Assembly (NCBI GenBank): GCA_038277395.1
Contig: CM076190.1
Span: forward strand, 234,886,618 to 234,950,617
From: Dryocosmus kuriphilus
Taxonomy: Eukaryota; Arthropoda; Insecta; Hymenoptera; Cynipidae
Length of the DNA stretch: 64,000 nt
Direction: 5' to 3'
This document shows, one piece after another, positions 21,471 through 32,037 of this stretch. Made by a program: the position numbers and the translations under genes. Below the pieces are notes generated by a model. It saw nothing but the letters and a program-made list of their open reading frames with translations, had not been told where the DNA came from and searched no databases. Within the stretch, counting starts at the first letter, position 1, and every line of letters begins with the position of its first letter.

Positions 21471-22189
21471 AAAAGGAAAAGATAGTGAGCCTTGGAAAAA
21501 GATGAGGAAGAAAGAAAGAATGGACAGGAAGATGGAAGGGAGGAGAGATACAGGAAGTAAAGAAGTTTAAATAGTTTTGATATACATACATTGCAAACCA
21601 ATGGAGATCGGAGCACTCAAATAAGAGAAAGGATAAAAAAAAAGCAGTAGGAGTAAAGAAAAGGATATGGGAAAAAGGAAAAAGAATGTCCAAAAAAAAT
21701 TTAAGAAGAAGAATATGGTTGTTTGATACGCTGGTGTAGCTGGTATTAGACTACGGAGAAGAGATGAGAGAATGGACGAAAAGGGAAGCTATTCAGAGGC
21801 TACAAGAAAGGTATATATTGTGGACGCTAGGGTTACTGGAGAACTGGAGGACACCGGGTTATGTGGTAAGGGAAGAAGACAAAGGGACAAATTAGTTTCA
21901 GGGCGGGAAATAAGGCATTGAAGTATGAAGAGAAGCTAAGAGGGGGAAGGGTGAGTTGGCTAGAGAGAGCTTGAGGGAGGTAGAGGAAAGGAGAGGGAGG
22001 GCGATAATATTGACGAGATGAGAAGAATAAAGGGGTTTTTTGGGAATAGATATATCGGAGATGGGCATATAGTAAAGTGCGAGGAATTTGAGGAAAGAGA
22101 AAGAGAGAGAAAGAGAAGAGATGGGTAAGGATAGCGAGATTTAGATTGGGAAACAAATTGAGGGAAGGTGTGTATTAGGAAGAGCAGGG

Positions 22190-22472
22190 GAATAGAATGT
22201 GCAGAAAATGTCAGTGGGAAGAGGAAACTTGTGAGCATGTTTGAGATGGATGCAGAAGGGGGATGGAAGAGAAAGTAGGTTTTCAAGAGAGTGTGGAAAA
22301 GATCTTAGGTGAGGAAGGTTTGAGGGAAGAATGGATAAAGGGTTTAGACGAAGACAGAATGTTGATTGTGTCGGGGAGTGACGGAGTGAATATGAAGGGT
22401 TGGAAGAGTTTAAGTAGAATGGAAGTGACGGAAGGCGGAAGCGGGAGTCGCATAGAAGCGTTAAGAATATAG
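22190..22472 (+). pseudogene. LINE-A ORF2 C-terminal zinc-finger region
   Basis: MCRKCQWEEETCEHVWDGCRR (given here in two parts in nature: CRKCQ and CEHVWDGC) is the CCHC-like motif at the end of many APE-type LINE ORF2 proteins. It continues as an open frame to a TAG at 22470. Confidence 0.55.
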
Positions 22473-22523
22473 GTAGTAATAATGAATTGTAAAATAAATA
22501 AAGTTGCGACTGCGTTTTACTTG

Positions 22524-22547
22524 CTCTCTCTCTCTCTCTCTCTCTCG
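22524..22547. repeat. (CT)n microsatellite
   Basis: About twelve CT units within the LINE-A 3' region. Confidence 0.9.
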
Positions 22548-22777
22548 ATCTTTGGCATGCGCTCTCGCTTGCTCTGGCTCATTCGCCTCGTTCGCTTACT
22601 AGATCATTCGCCCGTTAGCTTTAGTTGTAATTTGCTCTAGAATATAAAATAGTGATAAGAGTGTAAATAGGTGTAAATAGTAATTTTAGGTAAGGTAGTG
22701 TGTAATGTTGTAAGAAACGGAAGCCATGTAAACCCTGAGGGGAACATTATTAAATAAAGGAGAATAATAATAATAAG

Positions 22778-23095
22778 TCCACTGAAAAGGACCGACACTG
22801 TGTGCCGAAATGTTTGGCTGGACCCTAAAGCCAAGAGCTTTCCCCCAATATCTCACAATTTTATTCTCGAGGGTAAATAAAATTCCCCACCGATTACTAC
22901 AGCGTAAATAATACCAATACTTTTTTTCCTTTTCTTTAGAATATATACAATCATATTTTTAATAACGACTCGTAAATAGAACGATCAACTCGAAACAGTC
23001 GTATTCCAAGATTTTATTTCGTAATAGAACGTGATTTTCAAAACTTAGGGGTTTTGTCGTCATTTCAGCTCATTAATTTTTCGTGGAAACACATT
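22778..23095. other. Between LINE-A and the copia remnant; possible copia 3' end
   Basis: The pyrimidine run at 22921-22937 (TTTTTTTCCTTTTCTTT) would be a polypurine tract on the minus strand, a candidate 3' LTR priming site for the copia element. I cannot define the LTR itself. Confidence 0.3.
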
Positions 23096-23147
23096 CGATA
23101 ACAATACGGTCGAACTGAACACACTCTTTCACATAGTGCATTTCCTG

Positions 23148-23390
23148 TCATGCTTGGTTCATTGCTACGTACTCAGCTTCACAAGTAGAAGGAGCGATAT
23201 AACTTTGTTTATTTTCGCGCCAGACTATTGCGTCTCCAAAAAAACGGACTAATAGGCCACATGTAGAGATTGGTGATTTGCAATCAGCAAAACTAGCGTC
23301 AGAATAGGCTAACAGAACGTTCCGTCGTCCTAGGTAATTTAAACCAACGTTTTTTTTGCCTTGCAAATATCTGGAGACCCTTTTGAACAT
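23148..23390 (-). pseudogene. copia RNase H fragment
   Basis: 80 residues with LLAYSDASFADCKSPISTCG and PSTCEAEYVAMNQA, which match the copia RNase H signature (YSDADWA...R.STSG and STEAEY). Confidence 0.85.
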
Positions 23391-23699
23391 GTTTCACTCA
23401 TTTTCAGTTGGGTTAATTTGATTTCTGCTCAAAATATTTACAGCGTAAGCTATATCCGCACAGGTAGCACCAGGTAGATAGTGAAGGCCACCTGCGGTCC
23501 CTCTGTTCGGGATATCAAGTGTATCCTCGTTTATTTCATCACCATTATCTTATTCGCGTTGTCTTCTTTCATGATTAGCAACTTATCGTGTTAATATTGT
23601 GGGTTCTTGTGGAAAGTCATGGTCAAAACCAAATTTTATTAAGATTTTGTCAATATATTTTTTCTGAGTAATTGTCATAGTTCTTGCTCCTCTAAGCCC

Positions 23700-24290
23700 T
23701 TTGATTTCCATACCTAGAAATTTCTTTCGCTTCTCCAAGTCAGTCATTTCAAAAGCTTCCTTTAGTTTGTTGTTTTCACTTCTATTAGTTTATTACTCTC
23801 ATTGTTTGTTATTAAAATGTCATCGACACATACGAGCGCTATGATTTTAGATTTTCCTGAAGTCCAGGTGAACAAACAAGCATCATAATCATCATCGACC
23901 AATCCCATGGAATTCGCTACTTCAGTGAATTTTTTATTTCATCATTTGGGTCTGATTCGTAAGCTATAAAGAGCTTGTTTAATTTTGCATACTTTATATC
24001 TTCAAATTTCCGCTGGAATTTCCAACCCATCTAGAATTTACATGTACGTGTCGTCATCTGTTCTTCTGATAAGGAATATCGTCTTTACATCTAATTGACA
24101 TACATCACGATCATGGAAATTTACCAATGGAGGAAAAGCTCGTAGAAGTGTCAATAGAGATACCGGCGTGTATCTTTCATTCAAATCAAATGAGTTAATG
24201 TCCTTAAATCCTCGTATAGGTAATCTTGCTTTGTATTTCGTTGTTCCTAAACTGTCCTTTTGTTTAAAGACCCATTTTGAGTCCACGATA
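23700..24290 (-). pseudogene. copia reverse transcriptase fragments
   Basis: An upstream piece (24286-24038) has KYKARLPIRGFKDI and ERYTPVSLLTLLRAF, the copia RT N-terminal blocks (ARLVARGF, YAPV). The catalytic box follows as CVDDILI at about 23812-23830 in another frame (family YVDDI). Confidence 0.8.
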
Positions 24291-24811
24291 TTCGATATTT
24301 TACCATTTTTTTTCGAACCTTGCGCTTTCTACCAAAAAATTGTCTTCGTTTTTATCCATGGACTTTAACTCGTCTCTAATTGCATCTAACCACTCGCTTT
24401 TACTTTCAGACTCTATTGCCAGTCTTAAAGTTTGCAGATCACCATTTGTACTTGCATGGAAGCAGTGCAATATTTCATTGTCCTTATTTTCTTTGTGTTC
24501 GTTGGTTCTTCTTCAATCGCAGGGAATTCATACTCTTTTGAGAACTTCGTAATTTCTGAAAACTTGGCAATGCTCGTGTCAACAGTTTTTTGACTTCGAG
24601 TAGCACAAGGCTCTCTTTTTGTCGATTGGGCTAGTTTTGTTTCTTATTTATTATAACAGCGCTTTCTCTCTACGTTCCAAATTGTTTTCGGGGTCTACCT
24701 CTTTTCCTTTCCTGTACTTCCTCCGTTTCCGTTGGCACACACTGTCGTCCTTACTGGTATTGATTTCATTGTTTACTTCAAATTCAATACTCTCTTCCTT
24801 GTCCAGAGATA

Positions 24812-25715
24812 CTAATTTTGATTACCATTTGCCTTGAATTTATCTCGATAAATGATCTTCTTATTTATTCTGACTTTCCTGGAATCGAGGAATTTTCCTG
24901 ACTCGGGATTTAAAAACATATAACCGGAGTGCGTGTATCCTACCAAATCTCTTCGTACTGCTCGTGAGGAAAACTTGGTTTCAGATTTTCTCGTAATTGT
25001 CCAATAAACCAGACAACCGAATCTTTCGATCCGGTTCACATCATAAAGAATATCTGAGGAAAATTTTTCTATAGGTGTCTTGAAATCTACTGACTTGCGG
25101 TGGGTTCGATTATAAAAATAAGTACCTGTTCCAAAGGCTAAGTACCACACATATGCTGGAAGATTCAAATCAGATATTAAAGCTCTTATCTTTTTCTGTA
25201 ATGTTTGATTGAATCTTTCAGATATTACATTATATTGTGGAGTATCTGGGCAGTCTGGTTGACTTTTATTTCCTTTGAAAATTAACACATCGTTAGTATA
25301 ACCCCCACCTGTATTCTGTTCCTAGATCTGATCTCAAGTAACAGATTTTTTCGTCTCTACATGACAGATTACGTGAACTCTTAATGAATCATTGTAAACA
25401 CTGACATGAATCGTCGTTCGTCTTCATTAGGTACGCGAGGGCCGTACGTGAGCTGTCATCGACAAATACTGAAATATATTGATAACCATATGGACGGGCA
25501 GATAGGAGAATTTTGCCTATCAATTCTGAGTGTATATCTTGCAACGGTCGTGAAGCTCTATTTATTTCGTTTCGAAAAAGCAACTTTATTAATTTAATCA
25601 GTGCGCATATTCCACACTCGAACATACTGCCGTCAGAAGTGACAGATTGAGAATCTTTATTATCTTTCCATAAACTTGGCAACCTACGCCAATAACCAAC
25701 GAATGCATGACCCAA
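24812..25715 (-). pseudogene. copia integrase fragments
   Basis: 25715-25389 carries the start of the catalytic core (SRPLQDIHSELIGKIL, then YISVFVDDSSRTALAY). 25288-24812 carries the conserved C-terminal half: PQYNVISERFNQTLQKKIRA, LPAYVWYLAFGTGTYFYNR, TPIEKF and FGCLVYW. The integrase would insert cDNA; the frame is broken between the two pieces. Confidence 0.85.
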
Positions 25716-26188
25716 TCCTATATGCCAAAACGTTGCTTTATTTATTTTGACTTACTCACTGGATGGTTTCGTTAAAGGATGATCACTTTCAAGCAATTCA
25801 GTTGCCGGTAATTCGTCCAAATTGGTTATATGTCTTTTAGCGATCAAGGTATCGAAATCCGAAAATATAATCGGCTATACTTTCCTCATTTGAATTTACA
25901 GGGGACTCTTTGCACAATATATTATTATTGTTATTATCACAAGTGTTTAATTTATTATCTTTACTTATTTCTTCTAAATTACTTGTAGGGGCATTGATTT
26001 TATCATTATTGCTGACTGTTGAATTTTTGGACTTGGTGTGTTTGTTTCGTTTTTCTGATATGGATCTCTTTCTACTACATTCTAGTTAGAAAACAAGGCA
26101 TTGAATGAACCAGATCGTTTTATCGTATTTTTGTTATCAATTCAAAGCTCAATTGGCCAATGGTTGCTTTCGTATATTCCCGTATAAA

Positions 26189-26446
26189 TTATTTCATTTT
26201 TTTATAATCGAAGATATTCACGCACTTATCGTCTAAATAAGTTGTCAGACCCGCTTCCGCGAAGTGTGGCAATGAGAGCAGGTTTTTGGAAAGGGATACT
26301 GTATATATAGTGTTATCAAGTTCAAGCTTTTTCACATTGTTTCTATTCGAAACTAAGTTCACTGTACCTCTACCTTCATCCACGAAATCACCTATATTAT
26401 ATTTATTAGCATATTTGATAATATCGGATTCTATATTCTTGCACAT
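26189..26446 (-). pseudogene. copia protease / GAG-pre-integrase fragment
   Basis: 85 residues, with VNLVSNRNNVKKLELDNTIY and SLSKNLLSLPHFAEAGLT, the family's region between protease and integrase (normally L.NVLYVP.L..NLLS...L.). Confidence 0.7.
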
Positions 26447-26929
26447 ACTGACAACTTCTTTTCAATTCGTTAGGTGCTCGGTTGCACATGAGTGTACGAT
26501 AAATAACACATATTTATTTTATTCAAATCCATTATTTTCTCGGTAGCTTTCAACGTCGTTCAGATTGCAGGGGAAATTTGTGGACGAAGAGGACTGTTCT
26601 ATAATATCAAATTGAGGTTCAAGGCATGATGCAGATACCTCAGTATTTGCTTCATACATATCTGAATTATTATTTTGATGACAATTCGCAGAGCGAATTT
26701 TCGAGGTTTCGTTTGTTCCGGTTCGAGGATGATTTTCTTTCTTATTGTTGAAAGGTTTTGGAGTATAACTCTCCCTTTCGCACTAGGCTTGAAAGATCGT
26801 TTTTTGTTAGCGTGAAAGAGACTATCCTACCTACTGCTTTTATTATTAAAACCATTGTCTCCTTTATGTTCGCCTCTACCTGAAATATTTTCCTGCCTGG
26901 ACACTCTTTGGGGACGTTCGAGTGCTTCG

Positions 26930-27353
26930 CGTGTCGTAAATTGTTGACACTCGTAACACTTACACAACCCTTAACCCTTGAGAGGATATTCGTCTTTCAT
27001 GTGACCGTATTCATCACATTCGTAGCATCTTGCTTTTGACCACTTTTCTTGCTGTGTATTGTTAGTGATTGTGAAGAAAGCGGAACCTAGTTTATTCGTC
27101 TTCATTCCCGGATAATTGTTTTTGTTTGAACACAATTAGCTTCAGCTTGTAGTATAAAAATTTTAATTAAATCGTAATTCAATCTCTGACCAGTTTTTTT
27201 TCTCGTTAATAACTCGACGGATTGTACTTCTGGTAATTTCCTCAAAATCGCGTTATATACACCATCGCGTCTTAAGTCGTTGGATAAATATGTGGACCCC
27301 GGAATTGACTCCTGATTGTGAGCTACTTCTTTAGAACCAACCATAACCTTCAT
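26930..27353 (-). pseudogene. copia gag fragment with zinc knuckle
   Basis: 27353-27102 resembles copia gag (NDLRRDGVYNAILRKLPE). Downstream a knuckle CYECDEYGHMKDEY appears near 27040-27000, in which the final Cys of CX2CX4HX4C is Tyr. Confidence 0.65.
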
Positions 27354-27360
27354 TGCAGCT

Positions 27361-27771
27361 TACTTCCACGTGAAAATTATCATTTTGATGTTAATAACTA
27401 GAACTCTGTCACAGAAACATTCTGCTCAATTTCACTTCAATATGAAAATTATCATTTTAATGGTAAACTGCTGTAACTAGAATTGTGTATAATATGTGTC
27501 ACGTTGTTTTAAATCTCAAACTACTATACCCATAAACTATTTATTTTATTTAAAAACACTGCATCAAACAAACTCGTTACACCATCACTCGGCGACATGT
27601 AAAAACTATCATGGACCAATTGTATTCCTTTTTCCACTTATACAATAAGGTATCCCAATCGATTCTCATGGCATGTCGATCAAATAACACAGCAATCGAA
27701 TCTTGCTGCGTAATCTCAGACGCCGCCATATTCTTAATTGGCCACAAAATACTTTATTCATTTCATGCTCT
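27361..27771. other. Region upstream of copia gag; small direct duplication
   Basis: Two related stretches each containing GAAAATTATCATTTT and TAACTAGAA (27370-27405 and 27440-27485) are direct repeats. This may be part of the copia leader or 5' LTR, not resolved. Confidence 0.4.
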
Positions 27772-28368
27772 AGTATTATTATTATTTATTTTATTATTGT
27801 ACCATTAAGCTGTTTCCATTTCAAGGTAAGCACAAACTCTCTCAATTCTAGCCCCGTTACATTACCAGGGATTAGAAAATTTGTATGATTGCGGAAGGAA
27901 AGGAGTACGTATTGGAAGTTATAGATTATAGATCGATCCAGAATTCGTATGCTGCTCATTCAAACAAGACACTAGCACCACAACACTGTTCCGACCTGGG
28001 TCGATGATCGATCTCTCTAGCAATCACCCCTGATGGACAGCTTCGCACAGCCATATGTGGATCCATACGCTAGATCCAAGCCATATTCACTGGACAAAGC
28101 CCTCCACCATGGTCCATGAATATTTAAAATCATTCGTTTCAGGTGATCGTCACACATCTCTTATAGACTATTCTTCGCCATACATCTCTATCCAGATATA
28201 CAACTTTTGCGTCCTTTATATACATACGTCCTTTCATACAAGCTCTTGTATTCCTATGGCTCTTTATATCTTTTCGCTTGAGACTCTCATTCACATATTC
28301 CGATTATTCCGTCCTCGGTCTACCTCTCGGTGCGTGACCGTTCACCCTTCCGAGATATACTTGCTTCG

Positions 28369-30175
28369 TTAAACTTTCTTCATCCATACCCACTCGTTAC
28401 TGACTTTAACTATTAGTGTATTACCGCAAATAATCCGCAGGAGACGCATTCCAAACGCATTCACTTTTCTTATACCCTTTTCTTGGCATGTCCAAGTCTC
28501 ACTACCATACAGTACAGTAGGTGCACTTACAGAATTATATATTGCAATTTTGGCTTTATTTGTTACATTTCTGTTTCTGTTAATGGCCCCTACACTACCT
28601 ATAACCTTCCTACCTTCGTTTATACGTCTGAAAATTTCTCTATCTACCCTTCCGTCAACAGTAAACAAGTTTATAAGATACACGAAATGGCCAACCTGTC
28701 CAATTCCCTCACCGTTTAGAGAAATACTCCATACTGCTTTATCATCGCATCTTTCGAACACGATAATTTCTGTTTTTTATTTACGTTAATCTTCAAACCC
28801 ATACTCTTCGCGCTATCACTCAGCCTGCTAAATATTCTCTGCAAATTTTGCGCATATTCTTCCATAAATGCTTAATTTTCTGCAAAGGTCAAACTACACC
28901 CTTTCACTGTTCCGAGGTCAACACATTTTACGTCTAATTGCGACATTCGTAGACATTTATCCATATATATTAAATATCCACGACGAATACCTTGCCTGAA
29001 TCCCTGCCTGATATCAAACCAATCACTCAGTCGTCCATTTACCCTTAAGCTCGCTCTACTATTTTCATATATTGCTTTAATTGATTTAAGAAACCAACCA
29101 TTGACTCCATAATCTTCCAGAGCCTCCCAAAGTTTAACTCTATCAACCTTGTCGAAAGCTTTCTCCAGGTCAATGAACGTAGAACATTTTTTGTTTACTC
29201 TCAAACTTTTTTGTGTAATCTGCCGCAAGCTAAATATTTGATCTGCACATGATCATCCTGGCATAAATCGGCATTGGACCTCCCGTATCTTGTCTTTCGT
29301 TACTTCCATGACATTGCGAATAAGTATTTTTCTAAATGCCTTATCTCGGGTACTAAGTAGGCTGATAGATATATAGTTAGAGCAGTCGCCCTTATCTCCT
29401 CTTCCCTTGTAAATTGGAATGATGGTCGCCTTTCTCGAATCGTTTGGAACTTCTCCATTCATAGCACTCATGTTCATCAATTCAATCAACCAGAGGAACA
29501 GAAATTCGTCGCCGTTTTTAAGCATTTCAAACGTATTTCCATCTACGCCAGCAGCCTTACAATTTCTCAGATTTTTAATTACCATCTTGATGCTGAATAC
29601 GTCAATTCTACTTCTTCACCTTCAGAGGAATTTTCTAACGTACCTTCTTCTTCGTCGCAGTTGTAATTCTGTATAGCTTCACCTCCATAAAGTTTCTCGA
29701 AAAAAGCTCTCACCCATTCCTTCACTTTGTCTATATCCCACACCATATCGCCATCAGCATTTTTAATTCCGATCAACTCGTTACTACTACTTTCTTTCCT
29801 AGTTTTCTTTACCCATTTCCAGAATAGCTTCTTATTTCCTTCGAAATCATTTTGCATTTTTCTATCTCCTTCCGCATTGATTTTATCCTTGCTTACATTG
29901 ATTAATCTGTCCGGTTTTCTGTTTTTGTCCCTATAGCCGATTCTTATTCTAGTCCTCTCCACATTACTGAGACCTTTTATATTATGCATTCTTAGATATG
30001 TTTGCTTCTTCTGGTTAGCTGCAACGCAGACTTTATCATTCGACCAAGCATCTGGATTCATTCCTTCTAGAGTCACGGTTCCACACACTTCAGGTGCGCT
30101 CTTGAAGTTGATCTTACGTAATATCGTCCATGTGTTCTTCACCTTTTTATTGTCCAGTTCCTTATTCCAGTTCAT
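28369..30175 (-). pseudogene. LINE-B reverse transcriptase, split
   Basis: Pieces at 30175-29579 (linker), 29585-29253 (NCKAAGVDGNTFEMLKNG, SRKATIIPIYKGRGDKGDCS), 29228-28872 (STFIDLEKAFDKVDRVKLWE, RQGFRQGIRRG) and 28761-28369 (NSVSAPTVLYGSETWTC). The catalytic box reads FAEN instead of FADD, so even a repaired frame would lack the second Asp. Confidence 0.8.
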
Positions 30176-30198
30176 TCTGTTTTGAGGTAAGTAGACTT

Positions 30199-31120
30199 TT
30201 ATTTTACATGGTATACTATTTGTGTTTCCGAGTTCTGCAATTTCTCTGTCTTGATTCGCGATTGTTTTTCTTTCCTAATTTTTCTTTTCCTCCATTCTTG
30301 TCCCAGGCTAACCTTCGAAACTATGCGATAGGGGCCCGTTCCGCATTCAGGACGTCTCATTGCTCTTGCATCTCTAAGATCTCTCAATCTCTCGTCCGCT
30401 ACAATAAAGTCGATCATAGTGCGACCTTCGCCTCTAGACCATGTATACATATGGATCATTTTATGCCAAAGCCAAGTGTTTGTACTGAACAAACCTTTTT
30501 CGAAGCATAAGCTAACTAATTTTTTCCCGTTCCCAATTGTTTTTGGGTCTCCGAACTTACCGAGTATCCTGTCTGTGCCTTCGCGTTGCACGCCAACTCA
30601 GACATTCATATCTCCGAGTATAATGATTTTTTCGCAAGCGTCACTAGTAACTAAGATATCATTCAACGGCTCCCAGAAGGCATCCTTTACTTCACTGCCT
30701 TTGCCATAAACTGAAGCAAAGCATGCTATAATAAAGAATCTCCTGATTCTCATTTTCGCTCTAACCCATAATAACCTTGGAGATAAAAATTTATACTCTT
30801 TGATATGTTCTTTTACTTTCTTATTCATAATCAATCTTGGCTAGTACACAAATCATTCCCTGGCCAAAGCGCGATTCCGTAGTTTTCTGTTTTCGCTATT
30901 TCACATTCTTTCTTCTTTTTTTCAGATACACATAAGATATCTAACTTGTTAATGCGCATCGTATTGAGCAATTCCTTTCCTTTGCAATAAGTGACACCTC
31001 GAGCATTCCAAACACCGCGTCTCCGTTCATCGCCTGAAATTACTCCGGGGGTATGCCTCTTATCAATAGAAGCACCAATCCAATCATCCGAGGATAAACC
31101 AATGTTTGTAGTATAATAGG
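30199..31120 (-). pseudogene. LINE-B APE endonuclease, split
   Basis: It begins near 31100 (WNARGVTYCKGKELL, MRINKLDILCVSE), continues at 30834-30598 (RRFFIIACFASVYGKG, KIIILGDMNVW) and ends at 30591-30199 (TMIDFIVADERLRDLRDARA). The family's terminal SDH is replaced by CGT (PECGTG). Endonuclease would nick target DNA for target-primed reverse transcription. Confidence 0.75.
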
Positions 31121-31659
31121 AAGAATGTTGGGAGAGTCTATAGATTCATCAAACCATGGATATTCGAGTTAGCTAACATTCGCAAACTTTACCTCGCTTT
31201 GCTGAATTTCTAGACAATTGTATTGAAAGAGAGCTTATTGTCGCTTAAGTGAATCGATTGAATCCTTCTTCATAATTTTTTCTCCTGCAACAAGCAATTT
31301 TCCAGGCGCAGTGGAATCATGCAGGGGCCTATAATTGACCAGTGTCATCAGATTTTGGAGAAAGTAAGTAGGTTTAGATAGACAGATAGAATTCTCTTAA
31401 AACTCTTTATTAGTCACTCTTCATTAGACACCCTTCATCATAAAGCGTTCATCTTTCAAATTCAAATAGTAACAACACACACTCGTTTTCATATCAATTT
31501 CGACGGGCAGGAATAGTAGGGATGGGAATATTGGAGCCAAGCGAGTGCACTAAATTCAAATAATCCAACATAAAGATGGAACAAAAACGTTAAGTCTAAA
31601 TAAAAAAGATTTAGAAAATTTCTAAATTTAAAAATATTTTTAACGTCCAACATAAAAAT
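31121..31659. other. Intergenic, nothing recognised
   Basis: No supported gene or repeat. Confidence 0.5.
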
Positions 31660-32030
31660 CGAAATTAAGAGTCAGTAAAAGATAACAAACCAACCCTCCA
31701 GTCAGATTTGGAGAAAACATTTGAAAAAAGGTTTGTAACAAAATTCAAAAAAGGAAAAACGAAAAAAGAGGAGGGAAAAAGAAAGCATCCAACAAAATCC
31801 TCTTCCCTGTTTTTCCTTCTCTCGCCTTCTTTTGTTTTTACCCTGTTTAAAAACCCAGCCAAGAACCAATTACACGCATGCCGAAGCTTCGGTTTTCATA
31901 CCAAATCCTTATTATGGCAAGACGAAGCAAAATAAAACAAAACTAAAGAAAAAATACATATAAAACAAAATAAAACAAAGCTAAGAAAACAAGAAAAATA
32001 AGAATGAAATATAGTAAGGTAATATATATA
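31660..32030 (-). repeat. Inverted-repeat arm, partner of 36290-36690
   Basis: The reverse complement of about 31780-31890 matches 36510-36620: both contain GCATG-GTGTAATT, TTCTTGGCTGGGT/TTTTTGGCTGGGT and ACAGGGTAAAAACAAAAG. Flanking AT-rich portions share composition and order. The 31708-31935 frames are incidental. Confidence 0.7.
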
Positions 32031-32037
32031 TATATAT

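Larger units (their letters stand above)
18895..22777 (+). mobile_element. LINE-A: APE-type non-LTR retrotransposon, decayed
   Basis: A purine-rich plus strand with Lys/Glu-rich coding remains. In order: a coiled-coil-rich ORF1-like part (18.9-19.7 kb), an APE endonuclease (19.9-20.2 kb), an RT (20.8-21.5 kb), a CCHC-like C-terminal region (22.2 kb) and a tail ending AATAATAATAATAAG at 22777. Numerous stops and frameshifts make it dead. A Ty1/copia remnant lies ~300 bases further on. Confidence 0.75.
23096..27360 (-). mobile_element. Ty1/copia-like retrotransposon remnant
   Basis: On the minus strand the order is gag (27.35-26.9 kb), protease-like region (26.4-26.2 kb), integrase (25.7-24.8 kb), RT (24.3-23.7 kb) and RNase H (23.39-23.15 kb). 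Integrase before RT is the Ty1/copia order. All domains are split by stops and frameshifts. LTRs and primer binding site were not identified. Confidence 0.85.
27772..31120 (-). mobile_element. LINE-B copy 1 (RTE-like APE-type LINE), decayed
   Basis: Endonuclease (31.1-30.2 kb), linker and RT (30.2-28.4 kb), then a 3' UTR with a TAA-type tail ending near 27772. The 3' UTR and coding parts match LINE-B copy 2 (43.5-47.39 kb, opposite strand), including the tail. Multiple frameshifts. Confidence 0.8.

Noticed and set aside
19065..22286. Long minus-strand Ser/Phe/Leu-rich frames (for example 20123-20632)
   Set aside because: Antisense of the purine-rich LINE-A coding strand; composition alone keeps them open.
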